DNA of 64,000 bases from Metarhizium brunneum (Eukaryota; Ascomycota; Sordariomycetes; Hypocreales; Clavicipitaceae). The notes beneath the pieces were generated by a model. It made no database searches and was not told the origin of the DNA. It was given only the letters and a program-made list of their open reading frames with translations. The translations under genes were made by a program, and so were the position numbers. Of this stretch, positions 10,320-21,227 are shown piece by piece. Location: NCBI RefSeq assembly GCF_013426205.1, contig NC_089422.1:744001-808000 (forward strand), in the 5' to 3' direction. Positions within the stretch are counted from its first letter, which is position 1, and each line of letters starts with the position of its first letter.

Positions 10320-11951
10320 ATGCCGTCCGAAGTCGACACCAAGGAGGCACGGGAGGTGAACCGCCAGTCCCTTGTGATAGACGAGGAGAAATCAGCGTCT
10401 GTCGCGCCAGCACCCGCCAACGAGCAACGCGAGGTCGTGACGCCTGCCCTGCAAGAGGGCGACGCACCCGCGACGAGCAACTGGGAGATCCGCTCATGGT
10501 ACCTCTACTACATCGGGGCCAACGGCCTCGCGCTCTTCAACTTTGGCCCGACGGCCTTCCAGAACCTCCTTGACCAGGCAGCCGGCGACTCGGAGCTGCT
10601 GTACTTTGCCGGCCGCGCGCGCGACGTCAACAGCATCGTGCTTCTCGCCAACGGCATGTCGTTTGCTATACAGGCGGCGCTGTTCCTCGTCATCGGCGCC
10701 TACGCCGACTTTGGCACCGGCCGCCGCTGGGTCCTGCTCGTCTGGTCCGTCATCGCGTACGGCATCGGCTTCGGCTGGCTTGGCGTCCACGACGCCGCCA
10801 GGTGGAAGGTCGCCGCCGGCCTGTACATTATCGGCCTGGTCGCCTACCAGCTCACCCTGACCTACTGGACCGCGGCGTTCCCCTCGCTGGCCCGGAACAC
10901 GGCGCACCTCAGGGCGTCCCGCGCGGCGTACGAGGCGGGCGAAATCACCCAGCGGGAGCTGGACGGGCGGGACGAGATGGAGCGCAGCAGACTTAGCAAC
11001 GTGGCGTTTTGGATCCAGTCGTGCGGCGAGATTGCCATCCTCGCCGTCATCGTGGGCATCATGTTTGGCCTGCGCGTGGACGACAACCCGTCCAATAATA
11101 ACTGGGGCCTCTCTGTTCTCGTCGCATTCGCCACGGCGTGCTGGCTCGCGCTGTCTATTCCCTGGTTCGTGCTGGAGAAGAAGCGCCCCGGGATGAGGAT
11201 CCCGCCCGGCAGGAACATTGTCACCGTCGGCCTGTGGCAGCTGTACGAGGCCCTGGGGCAGATTTGGCGCCTCAAGCAGAGCCTGGTGTACCTCGCTGGC
11301 TACTTTCTGCTGGGCGACTCGCTCAACACCACCGTCACCGTCATCGCCACTTTGCAGAACCAGGTCGTCAGCTACAACACCCTCACGCTGACGTACCTCC
11401 TCATAGTCGGTATTGGCGCCCAGGCTCTGGGCATCGGCGGCTTCTGGCTCATCCAGAAGAGGTTCAACCTCAGCGCCAAGACCATGTTCAACGCCGTGAT
11501 GGTCTTTATTGTCCTCCTTGACGGCTGGGGCATGGTCGGCAATTGGACTGACAGGTTCGGCTTTAAAAATGTCTGGGAGGTGTGGCTATACCAGGCTTAT
11601 TACGGATTCGTCGTGTGCCCCTGGTACAGTTACTCGCAGATCATGATTAGTTCTGTGACGCCCCGGGGACACGAGTTCCTCTTTTTTTCTGTCTTTAATA
11701 TCATTGGCAAGGCGTCTAGTTTTATTGGGCCCTTGATTAGCAGCGCTATCATCGATGCTACGCCCGGCGGGCAGAATAACAGCGCCCCGTTTTATTTCTT
11801 ATTTGCGCTAAGCCTACTAAGCGCCCTGGGGATATGGGCGTTTCTGGACCTCGAGAAGAGCGCGAGGGAACAAGAGGCGTTTCTTGTCGAGGAGAAGGAG
11901 AGGGTCTATGGGGAGGATACTGCCGCCGCGAAGGAGAAGCTGGCAGCGTAG
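10320..11951 (+). CDS. Atg22-family MFS transporter (vacuolar amino-acid exporter type)
   Basis: This is an uninterrupted 543-aa protein. After a hydrophilic N-terminus of about 55 residues, the family block WYLYYIGANGLALFNFGPTAFQNLL opens the first helix and is characteristic of Atg22 proteins. About 11-12 hydrophobic helices follow, with a charged cytoplasmic loop near residues 200-225 (EAGEITQRELDGRDEMERSR) and a short charged tail. Yeast Atg22 exports amino acids from the vacuole after autophagic breakdown; filamentous fungi carry several paralogues, so the substrate here is open. Codon usage is strongly GC3-biased, which leaves long shadow frames on both strands. The start is supported by the ATG at 10320, the first in frame. 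No intron is needed. Confidence 0.88.
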   Translation: MPSEVDTKEAREVNRQSLVIDEEKSASVAPAPANEQREVVTPALQEGDAPATSNWEIRSWYLYYIGANGLALFNFGPTAFQNLLDQAAGDSELLYFAGRARDVNSIVLLANGMSFAIQAALFLVIGAYADFGTGRRWVLLVWSVIAYGIGFGWLGVHDAARWKVAAGLYIIGLVAYQLTLTYWTAAFPSLARNTAHLRASRAAYEAGEITQRELDGRDEMERSRLSNVAFWIQSCGEIAILAVIVGIMFGLRVDDNPSNNNWGLSVLVAFATACWLALSIPWFVLEKKRPGMRIPPGRNIVTVGLWQLYEALGQIWRLKQSLVYLAGYFLLGDSLNTTVTVIATLQNQVVSYNTLTLTYLLIVGIGAQALGIGGFWLIQKRFNLSAKTMFNAVMVFIVLLDGWGMVGNWTDRFGFKNVWEVWLYQAYYGFVVCPWYSYSQIMISSVTPRGHEFLFFSVFNIIGKASSFIGPLISSAIIDATPGGQNNSAPFYFLFALSLLSALGIWAFLDLEKSAREQEAFLVEEKERVYGEDTAAAKEKLAA

Positions 11952-13443
11952 TTGCCTTGGAGTGGATTCAATGGAATCTAAACTATAGCCGGCCTGGGCC
12001 TGGTTATCTACGTACTATATGGCATCGTATGTTGGCGTTTCTCTTTCCAGGATGTGGAATTGCGCGGGGAAGCCTGCCACGTTATTGGACGGTTGGAGTA
12101 ATTACAAATGCCGAGACATCGCAAATCAAAATGCCATGTCACTAATCGCCGGTAATGCCTGCACCGGGTCTCCAAGTGGTGGAGAATACCCCGAGAATGT
12201 GGAAATGGCCTGTACCCATAGCTTATCTGTTCATCAATGGCCGGACTGCCGATGCTCACTCACTCGGAAATAGTAAAGCAAGAGGATGCCCAGTAGAATC
12301 TTTATTTGACGGAACGCCACTCTTGACGAAGAGTAAAAGTCTATACGAAACGAGCAATACCAGCTCTGCACCCATTCAATGTTGCCAGAACACGGGCTAG
12401 AAAGCCGGCAACATCGAGGACCACGTCGACAAGCACGCGCGTCGTGAGTCGTGACGCTCAACTCGGACGGCGCCGTGGGTGGAGACGTGCTGGTCCGTCT
12501 GTGTCCAGTCCAGCATGGAGAAACGCCCCCGGACCGGCCTGCAGCAGACCCAGTTCGCTGGGACGCTGGCCGCCGGCAGCTTCACCCGGCTCCTGCAGTT
12601 TGGGATGCGCCACAACGTGCCGGTGCACAACGCCAGAACATTCAATGTTGAAGTTTTGCTGGACCCACAACGCCATCACCCGCATCGGCGCCTTCCGCAG
12701 GCGCCGTGAGCACCGCTGGTGTCGGGGCGCCGTGCAGTACTGCTTTCTGCTCGAGGAGCCCGGCCTCCAGTCCGTCAGCCGCTTCCAGGTGTGCCAGATC
12801 CTCGCCTCGTTTCTCGGCCCGGCCTCTGGTGTTTTGTGGATGATGGCCGGCATCGCCAAGGCATGTTGGATGGATATGACGCCGTTTGAGTCGAGCCCAG
12901 GCCTAGCCGAGGCAACTGACGGGTAGGTAGGTAGATGTGTGTATTGGAATTTCCCCAGAAGGCCATGTTATTTTTGTGTCACACTCTGGGTCGTTTCCTC
13001 GCAGAGTTTGCCTTATTTATGGACACAAGGTAAACTATAGGGTTGAATAAACATCCCATGACCATGGAACCAGGAGGATTAGTTCTCTCTAATAGCCGCG
13101 ATTATTCTTTAATTTTCTTATGACCTCATGTAAGACCCAGCCATATATCACACTAAATAGACTGCCGCCGAAATACTTTGAGTTCAGGAGCCTATTATCT
13201 AGTTTGAGTTGATTACATCTCCGAAAGCTGGCTTTCAGACGTCCAAGAGATCAAGCTTGCCAGTCTTGACAATCGACTCCAGCAGCGCATATATACTCTC
13301 CCCACACCAAACCGCATTACCAACGTGCATTGGCCCATCTACCCAGCGTTGACAAGCGCAAGGCTGGAGCCAAGTCTTTTTGATATATGCTCCTTCTCCG
13401 GCATGTAATGCACTGGCAAGCACCCATGCCGCCTCGCTCATTG
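11952..13443. other. intergenic; unresolved open frames at 12444-12926
   Basis: Between the Atg22-like stop and the TPR stop (convergent genes), no gene is firmly supported. From 12444 to 12926 two overlapping plus-strand frames look partly protein-like: one through QFAGTLAAGSFTRLLQFGM, then another through ILASFLGPASGVLWMMAGIA. A frameshifted membrane-protein remnant is possible, but no family was recognised. A minus-strand frame reaching 13235 past the TPR stop (ending IVKTGKLDLLDV) is also open. Confidence 0.3.
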
Positions 13444-15156
13444 TCATATCCTCGCCGTCACAGTCGTCCTGCAAAAGCACGAACTCCGAACGGGCACATC
13501 GGCCACCTCCAACGCCCTCTTCAACACGGGCTCCACGTCCCTGGCCTCGGCCATCCGGCCCAGCTTCACGCAACACTCGTGATATCCATGCAGCGCCCAC
13601 ACATTGTTCGGGTGCCGGTGCACCCTGGGCAGTGTATCGTCCAAGCCCAAGTCGGCCCTGTAAATACCCCACGCCTCCTCGGCACGGCCCTGCTCGAGCA
13701 GCAATGCGCCGTAGGCGTGTCGAACAGGCTGCATCCAGCCCCATGGCTCGTCAAACGGCAGCCAGTCATATCGCAGTATGCCCTCGCGCAGATGCGCGAA
13801 TGCGGCATCGTAATTCCCGGAGCGGTATTCGATTTCCCCGTTTAGCATGGCCTCGGCCACGTCGAGTATATCGACGCACTTGTTGTTGAACAGTGTTCTG
13901 GAGGGTTTCACGTGGGGCACGGAGTCGCGGAACAGTCGCCGGTGGGCGTTGGCGTCGTCGACGCGGTTGAGCGCAGCCGAGGCCACGCCCTTGGCGTAGT
14001 GCAGCAGGGCGGTGGTGACGCAGTACAATTCCGTGTCTTGGGGCAGTTTCAAGGCGAGCACCTCGTGCCATTTTCCGAACCGGATGAGCGCGTGCACGCG
14101 CATGGAGAGAAAGGCCTCGAGCCAGTCCGCCATGGGGGGGTTTTCCACACGGAGCAGTTCCTCGGAGATGCTGGCCTCGAGCATGTCGACTGTTTCAAAG
14201 GCTACCCTGGACTGGCCCGAGAACATGGCGCCGTAGATGCGGAAGTGGTAGTCGTGGCTGCGGTAGAGGGTGTAGAAATTCATGGGGCCCTCGCGCTTCA
14301 GGAACTTTTCGTCGGCGAGAATGGCATCCGTGTTGGCAATGACGGCGCGCGCGTAGTCGCCGACCAAGATGTCGAGGTGGGAGGGCATGTGGTTGAGGTG
14401 CCCTGCGTCCGGGACGAGGCCACGCAGCTTGTCTGCGGCTGGCATGCCGGCCTCGGGCGTCTGGGACATTTCCATGAGGTGAATGTAGAGGTGGAGGAGG
14501 CCTGGGTGCTGGTCGCCGCCTTGATGGGCGAGGGCCTTGTCCAGAACGCGCTTGATCTCCAGGGTGCGTGCCTCTTTCGCCGGTTCGCCGGTTTTGATGT
14601 CCCACAGCTGCCAGGGGGTGAGGTTCATCATGGCATCGGCGTACAGAGTGGCTACGTCGAGGTCTTGGGGGAATTGTGAGGCGACCGAGGCCATGGCATC
14701 TGCGTAGTCCCGATTCCAGATGCAATAGTCTGATTTGGCGGGAGCGTCTGTGCTCGGGTACCGAAACTGGAGGGCTTCAATGAGGGCCCTTTCTGCGGGC
14801 GTGGCATTGGCAGAGTGTGTCTTGGCTTGTTCCACGGCGCGGTGCGTACGCTGTGCAGTGGTGGTGAGTTCATTCTTTGCAAAGAGTTCCCAGGGCTTGT
14901 TGTAGTTTGGGCCAAGGGAGTAGGCGAGCCCCCAGTAGGCAATGGCGCAGGAAGGGTCATGGTCAATGGCTCGTTGGAAGCACTTTGCCGCCTCTTCGTG
15001 ATTGAAGCCGTAGCACCAGACGAGGCCGCGGTTGAACCAGGTCTGGGCGACGGGGTGTTTCGTGGTGATGTGGCGATGATGGGTGCCGAGGTCGTAGTAG
15101 CCGTCGTCGAGGGGCGGCTTGCTGTCGTCCTTGGGCATGGTGGGCGTGAGGGACAT
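13444..15156 (-). CDS. TPR-domain protein, 570 aa
   Basis: This is a single-exon protein starting at the ATG at 15156. Residues ~35-80 hold a clear tetratricopeptide pair (WFNRGLVWCYGFNHEEAAKCF, then AIDHDPSCAIAYWGLAYSLG). Further TPR-like helices lie in the C-terminal third, around EYRSGNYDAAFAHLREGI and YGALLLEQGRAEEAW. The central part contains the conserved HLYIHLMEMS and AGHLNHMPSHLDILVGDY, which mark a family found in fungi and bacteria with no known biochemical role; the conserved HMPSHL is notable. It probably acts as a soluble scaffold, as no signal peptide or membrane helix is seen. The protein ends in SSCFCR plus a short tail, as in related proteins. Its strong GC3 bias creates open shadow frames on the other strand (13912-14679). 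Confidence 0.85.
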   Translation of the reverse strand: MSLTPTMPKDDSKPPLDDGYYDLGTHHRHITTKHPVAQTWFNRGLVWCYGFNHEEAAKCFQRAIDHDPSCAIAYWGLAYSLGPNYNKPWELFAKNELTTTAQRTHRAVEQAKTHSANATPAERALIEALQFRYPSTDAPAKSDYCIWNRDYADAMASVASQFPQDLDVATLYADAMMNLTPWQLWDIKTGEPAKEARTLEIKRVLDKALAHQGGDQHPGLLHLYIHLMEMSQTPEAGMPAADKLRGLVPDAGHLNHMPSHLDILVGDYARAVIANTDAILADEKFLKREGPMNFYTLYRSHDYHFRIYGAMFSGQSRVAFETVDMLEASISEELLRVENPPMADWLEAFLSMRVHALIRFGKWHEVLALKLPQDTELYCVTTALLHYAKGVASAALNRVDDANAHRRLFRDSVPHVKPSRTLFNNKCVDILDVAEAMLNGEIEYRSGNYDAAFAHLREGILRYDWLPFDEPWGWMQPVRHAYGALLLEQGRAEEAWGIYRADLGLDDTLPRVHRHPNNVWALHGYHECCVKLGRMAEARDVEPVLKRALEVADVPVRSSCFCRTTVTARI

Positions 15157-17055
15157 GGCGGCCAGCGATCAAAAGTATTGTGGTGGTTTCAATGACGGGT
15201 TTCAATCATGGTTGGCCCGCAGTGCCGTGTATCGTGAAGAGTGAGTGGCGAATGTTGAAGATTTGGGAGGTTTCCATGTCGAAGCTCCATGCTCGGTCCA
15301 AAGACGGTGGGGTCAAGTGGTACGAGGTGACATCGACTTGGGGCACTGTGGCTTGGCGGCTTGGCGGCTCACTGACATGTACATACAGGCCAACTGGTAC
15401 CTCGACACACGTTGGGGACCGAGAGCCGGCTGCCGCATCGGAGCTTGATCCATTGCTGCGGATGCGTGCGACAAACAGGTAGGCCGTTATCCTGCAGTGG
15501 TAGGCAAGCGGTACGGCCCCGGACTGGCATAGTCTGGTCCGCGGCCTTCCCAGCAGCCTGCGTACTTGAACAGCCGCGGCCGGACGATCAACTGGTGCCT
15601 GTCAGGCGGAGATCTGGAGCATCTGGGGCATCTGGGGCGGGGTATCGAGTACCTGCGTACTGGAGCCATGGCGCCCGCACACCCCGTACAGACTACCCCG
15701 GCGCCGACGCGATGTCACTAGGCCCCCGCCCCCTCGTCTTCCCCAGTTGGGGCACCTTTCCCCCGACCTCGGCCTGGGATCTCACCGACACCCGTTTACC
15801 GCATTGGCTTCGTCTTTGTTCAAGGTAGTTGCTACAGCAACAAGTATCATGTAGAAGCTGATAATGCCAAATGCCCAAGCACAGGCCACATGAAGAGGGA
15901 AATACACCGCTATTTGTCCACGATCCCGTAAACTTCAAAGTCGAGCAAGCAAACGTCAACCGTGTTTCATGTCCCGCAAATGTGGTGACAATCCGTGGCC
16001 AAATCCTCATCCTAGTGGGGAACGAAAGCTTATCTCGACTAGGTGCTGATAGCGAAGCCCAGCATGAGTTTCTAGAAAGTACGGCAGGGGGAAGACTAAG
16101 CACTTTGTAAATATCTGCCTTTCCAGATCTGCAGTTGTAGCTTCAGGACGTAGGCTAATCGTGTTCTGAAAGCAATTTTGACTCCTGTTTTTCTTTTTTC
16201 AACTCCTTCAGCTAATTGGACCGACAACAGCACGCCAATAATAGCAAAATCGCGACTCGAGCTCTCGTTTTGAGCACCATCTACCGGCTTCTCTTATTTG
16301 CCTTGAGACCAAGATTCCTGGCAGGTGTATTCGTGGTACTAGACGCCACATTGTAGAATCTACACAATTTAAAGGCCGCCGTCGCAAGTTCGGAAAGTCG
16401 GTACCCCCGGGAAACAAGTTCCATCTACGTACACCTGCAACCGTAAAGTGGAAGAAAAAGCCTTTTCCGAGATGCCTGATTTTACTCGCGCTACATCCAG
16501 CACTTTCACATGACGCCAAGGGCTACCCTTCTCGACATCGAATCCAGCATCTCAATGCGGCACTTCTGTCTCGATTAGCTAGTCTTGGCCCGTGGCATCA
16601 TGGCGGGGATGAAGAGGCAGTGCCAATTGTCCCCAATGCTTAACCGAGTTCTGTGACATGTGAAGCTCGGTGACATCATGCAAGAGTGACCTTGGGACGG
16701 GTTTGTGACACTTGGAGTTTCGAAGCTGAGGGTGTCGACATTGGCAACGCTAGCTTTTTTTTCTTTCCTAAAAAAAAGTTCTGCATCTGGGAAATCCAAA
16801 GGGTGGCTGTGACTATCCAAGTTCAGTCTAAGTCTCAGATGAACCACATTCATCCCTGAAAACGCCCGACGTGGCCCGAAAGAGTGTGCCCAGTCCATCT
16901 CGGCTCGTTGGCGTCGCAGTCTAGCCGTCAAGACGTTGTCCCTGCATCTCCTCGGTGGGCTGAATCGTCAGCGCGAGTCGTTGATGCGTTGCGAGTCATG
17001 CTGCTGCCCGAGGCGCTCGCTGTATATAGGAACAAACGCAGATAAACGGCCATTG
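15157..17055. other. intergenic, nothing supported
   Basis: Nearly 2 kb without a convincing gene. Scattered open frames have no family similarity, no codon bias like the neighbours and no splice logic. The start of this interval is the promoter side of the TPR gene and its end the promoter side of the small secreted protein. Confidence 0.45.
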
Positions 17056-17064
17056 CTATATAAG
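17056..17064 (+). promoter_or_regulatory. TATA-box-like element
   Basis: A ctatataag sequence sits about 110 bp before the ATG of the small secreted protein gene and is followed by an A/C-rich leader. The spacing allows a transcript start near 17090 and an ~80-nt 5' UTR. Such a clean TATA element is typical of strongly induced fungal genes. Confidence 0.5.
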
Positions 17065-17173
17065 ATTGCCGGGTCTCCCCTCAAGTCACAAAATAGACAA
17101 AGAAATCGAGACAGTTGCCGCATTACCAAAATTACCAGGAAATCACCAGCTACCCCCTTCCAAATCGAATAAA

Positions 17174-17518
17174 ATGAAGCAAGTCGCTTACTTGGCTCTC
17201 ATTGCCGCCATGGCATGCCTTGCAGTATCGTCGCCTACTGGCGCCAAGCCTGGTGAGCAAGCGCCTTTGGCCGACAATCAACGACAAAACATCTAACAGC
17301 ATACAGCTACCGAGAATACCGACGCCGGAAAGACGGGCAAGGAGATTGGGGAGAGTGCCGGTGTTTTGGGCGACAAAATTGCGGGGGGTAACGGGGGCGA
17401 AATTGCAGACGCGTCTCTTGGACTCGCTGGCAGCATCCTCGATACAATCTTTGGTAAAGGCAATAAGGAGGCCAGAGAGGCCTTTGTTCCTCCCGTTTCT
17501 AATCCAGAAGCCATCTAA
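17174..17518 (+). CDS. small secreted protein, 96 aa, 2 exons
   Basis: Exons 17174-17252 and 17307-17518 with a 54-bp GT-AG intron give 96 aa. Residues 1-19 form a classical signal peptide (MKQVAYLALIAAMACLAVSS), with likely cleavage after the serines or at the following SPTGA. The mature part is rich in Gly, Ala, Asp and Lys, has no cysteine, and contains GKTGKEIGESAGVLGDKIAG followed by an amphipathic-looking segment (SLGLAGSILDTIFGKG). Neither exon alone forms a long open frame, so simple ORF scans miss it. No known family was recognised. Size, secretion and a clean TATA element fit a candidate effector or a short surface-active peptide, but this is inference. Confidence 0.75.
17253..17306 (+). 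other. intron of the small secreted protein gene
   Basis: The donor is gtgagc and the acceptor acag. Removal joins KP to ATENTDAG in frame (codon G|CT). Read through, the first frame would stop within 15 codons. Confidence 0.75.
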
Positions 17519-17844
17519 GGGAGACTTGCTGAGCCGGGGAACGTGTACCTCTGACTTCTGGTGCCGTTCGGCGTCATAACTCAATGGGACTGGTCTAAAT
17601 GCTTCAGGAAACTTTGAGGGGTTGAGATTCAGATACAGGCTCCTCGGTTGATGGATGCGGACCATTGTAACGAACGCATGTCACAAATGTCAGGTACGAG
17701 ACGTTGGAAAGCTTCACTAGGCACACTTTCAGATAGATGGTATGAATTCCTCTCGCTCAAGTACCTGCAGTTTGAATGTACATGATATCCACATTCACCG
17801 GGGTGAGCTTCACTCTGACATATATTGCCCAAGATATTCCCACG

Positions 17845-18074
17845 TTGCCGACACCTTGGAGTTGGTGGAGCTGAGGTCGAAAGAGGGAATATTGGGCGGC
17901 AGCCTTGATGCTACCTTGTCCAAGCCTGAGCCGGACATTGCACAGGCCTGGGCGGACTTGATGTTTGAAAACTATTCTACTGGAGAGGAACTAGTTGGTT
18001 GCTATTTTGAGGATGAACTAAGAGACGTGCTGCTGCGCGATTTCTCGCTCCTCTGCCGTTTGTGTCCAGTTTAA
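17845..18074 (+). pseudogene. short protein-like remnant of unknown origin
   Basis: The frame reads ELVELRSKEGILGGSLDATL, then SKPEPDIAQAWADLMFENY, and stops at 18072-18074. The arrangement of a short Leu/Val start, LDATLSKPEPDIAQAW and an acidic tail loosely recalls the middle of UstYa/DUF3328 oxidase-like proteins, but the HxxHC motifs of that family are not found nearby. It may be a truncated remnant or simply a chance frame. Confidence 0.25.
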
Positions 18075-18357
18075 GAGATGTCGTCATAGGAAGTAGATTG
18101 AGCATTTGATGGAGTAGAAGCTCTGTTTACTTTATTCACGCTTCATGCGTCTAACTTTGCAAAGTTCTTTTCTATTCAGCCTTATTGAGGTTGCGGGCTG
18201 ACACAACAGCTTATGAAGCCTATTCTCCACCAACGGCTCAGCCGCAACCAATATTTCCAGTCTCGCCAATCAGTCATCGTGAGAGCGAAACTCTCGTCCT
18301 TCCAAAAACTGTCCTACCCTGACTATATGCTGCATTCCGCAACGGCAGGAACCCGTC

Positions 18358-21227
18358 ATGGACATCTTTGCGGAACCAGACGACCCTATCCAGTCTACCC
18401 AGGAGCAAACGCCATATCTCTGCATCGAGCACTGGGATGGGGGCATGTTTCGCACATACAGCCATAGGAAGCACAAAACGAGCATCATACCAGCGCTGCT
18501 GCGGGTGATTCCGGACATGCCCACGGCAGACCAGCCGTACCTGGAGAACCTGTACCCAACCCCGAAGGAGGAGCTCCAGCCGTTTATACAGACATGGCTG
18601 TACTTTGGGATGCTCGCCGAACTGCTGGGCCTGAACGAGATCGCGCCCGATGTACGCCTAGTCGAGGAATCTGCCGCCAAAGAGGAAATCTCAAAGCTGC
18701 ACAAGCAACTGACCCGCGAGGAGAACGGGCGAACCGTTCTCACCGCCACCGAGATCCTGACCTGGGGTCCGCTCTTCCTCGAACGAGTGCAGATGGCGGA
18801 GAATCAGTTCGAGAGGCTCGTTTACATACTCCAGTGCCTGCACTACGCCATGGTCATGCTGCAATCTACCCAGGAGAACATCGACCACGCCGTTCGCTAC
18901 TCCATCGCCGCGCTGGGCGAGCTCTTCACCACGGGCATCTACGCCGCCGCCTCGTCGGCCCAGCCGAGAGTCGTGTTTCCGCGTGAGCTTTCGGGAATCT
19001 CCTGGTACAAAGACTACATTTGTCCCGGGGGCGTGGTCGAGAAGAAGATGCTGAGCAACGGCTGGTGCCCCAGCGAGATTGAAAAGATCCGGTCGCAGCT
19101 GCAGGGATTGTACACGATGCACTACACGAGCCAGCTGAAGAAACCGACGCCCTGGTTGGACCATTCGAGCTGTGGCAAGACTTTTTGCGACGCGTTTCGC
19201 ATTGACGTGAGCACATATAAGCCCGTCCATGTACACGACGGTTGTGGGTGCGAGTTCATCGAGGCGGATCCCGCAAAGATGGTGGGCATCTTGAGGAATA
19301 CGGATGGTTTTCCGCTAGTACGGGTTGAAGGGGACTTGGACGATTTGAAGATTGCGGTTGAGGAGTTTGAGGACGGAGTTTCGTATGTGGCATTGTCGCA
19401 TGTAAGTTGACCTGACGGCTCGTTGAGGACGACGTATTGCTAATGGAAAGACAGGTTTGGGCGAATGGCCTCGGAAATCCGACTAGCAATTCACTGCCAA
19501 GGTGCCAGATTGCACGGATTAGCAAGTTTATAGACGATCTGCCCAAGGCTCCGGGCAGCGCAGAGCCTCCGCGGCTTTGGCTCGACACGTTGTGCTGCCC
19601 AGTCGAAGCGGAGAGCAAAATGATCTGCCTCGAGCGCATCGCTGATGTGTACAGGAGGGCGCACCATGTTTTGGTGTTGGATACGACTCTGACCGCATTC
19701 AAGTACGAAGGAACCAGCCCTGCCGAGTTGCTAGTCCGGGCGTTTGGCTGTTCGCCCTGGATGAGGAGGCTATGGACACTGCAAGGTATGCGTGCTGACG
19801 AACTGGGTATTTTATAAACTGACCGAGTGGCTCGTAAGAGGGCGCGCTTGCGAGGACTCTCCAGATCCAGTATGCAGACAAGGCCGGGAACAATATCACC
19901 ATGCTGACGGACTTGTGGATGCTTGGCAGCCAAGATTCGCGATACATGCGGATATTCCAGGACGTGCTCAACGAGGTGAAACGGGCCCATATTGGCGAAA
20001 CCGGCATCACAAGGAGCTGTACACTGACGGCAACAGTTTAACCAACTCCTCGGCTTCAGTCCCAAGACGGGCCCCGAAAACGCCAACCTCCCATGGCAGC
20101 AGCCGCAAATCACCACTCTCCAACGAACCCTCAACTTCCGCACCGTCTCCGTCCCTGCCGACGAAGCGCTATGCATCTCAACCCTCATGAAACTAGACAC
20201 AAGGTACATTGCCGCCGGAAGAGATGCCAGTGATCGCATGAAACGCATGTGGGAAAAGCTATCCGAAGCAAACGGCGGCATATCGGCCCGACTGCTCTTC
20301 TACCTGGACGAACAGCTCGACATAGACGGCTGGCGATGGGCGCCGAGATCCCTCCTCGCGTCCGCTGTACACGACCCCGTCCTCAGCACGGACGAGCGTG
20401 TCATGCGCTTCCACACAGAGAAGCCGGCCAATGCCTCGGACAATGTCGCTCTAGGAACCCCGACGCCGATAGGGCTCAAGGTACGACTTCCAGGCTATAG
20501 AGTTGTGCCGGTGCCGCTTCTGCCGAATTTTCCACTACACGCCTGGCCGGAAGTCATCCACTCCGTGGAGGACAGTGTCATTGCGCAGAGTGAACGGACA
20601 GGGCGGTGGTTCCGCATCATCGACTGGTACCGCAGCAGGAAGATAGCCGTGTGGACGCGCGAGCAGCGCCGCGAGCACGACAGGCGCGAGGACAATCCTC
20701 TCTGCAGGGCGATCCACACGGGAAAGTGCTGCCTCATCATGGACAAGAAGATTACTCTGGCTGACGGCACCACGGCCAGTTGTCTGGTGCAGGCTGACGA
20801 GCTACACGCGCGGGAAGTGCAAGAGGCGGGACACACAGCCGCGGAGAAGCACGTCGCGCTGAAGGCCGTTCGGGAAAGGGCCGTTATTTTGTCCGCGGTA
20901 GACGAGAGGGAGGGCAAGATGCTGTCCAAGATTAAAGGTCTGGCGATTTCCCTGGCCGAGGACCCTGTGACAGAGGCGTTTTTGCAGGTGCAGAAGAGCT
21001 ACGCGCCGGGGCAGGAGGAGTGGGAGGCGGCGGAGCTTGCGGTCCGGAGAAGGATGAAGAAAGTTGTGGAGGAGGCTTGGTACGCGGACGAGGAGTTTCG
21101 GCAGACGATGAGGGAGTCTACGGGTGATGATCTGGACGACTATGTGTGGGTGTTTGTGCCCAAGCTGTTTTCGCACGCTATTTGGTTGAGGGAGCTGCCC
21201 GAGGGGCAGTTGTGGTTTGTGGATTAG
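18358..21227 (+). CDS. HET-domain (heterokaryon incompatibility) protein, 4 exons, 900 aa
   Basis: Exons 18358-19401, 19455-19785, 19839-19975 and 20037-21227 keep frame through three GT-AG introns of 53, 53 and 61 bp. HET landmarks run across the junctions: YVALSHVWANGLG (exon 1/2), then PRLWLDTLCCPVE, KMICLERIADVYRRAHHVLVL and SPWMRRLWTLQEG (exon 2/3). The family triggers programmed cell death when unlike fungal individuals fuse, and many members act with NLRs. The ~345 residues before the HET core are unusual in length and carry a Cys/His-rich patch just before it (SCGKTFCDAF, then DGCGCEFIE). The C-terminal ~390 residues are helical and charged with no recognised domain. Allelic divergence would be expected if it acts in recognition. 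Confidence 0.85.

Noticed and set aside
13912..14679. 255-codon plus-strand open frame
   Set aside because: Antisense shadow of the TPR gene, Gly/Val-rich low-complexity composition, no family.
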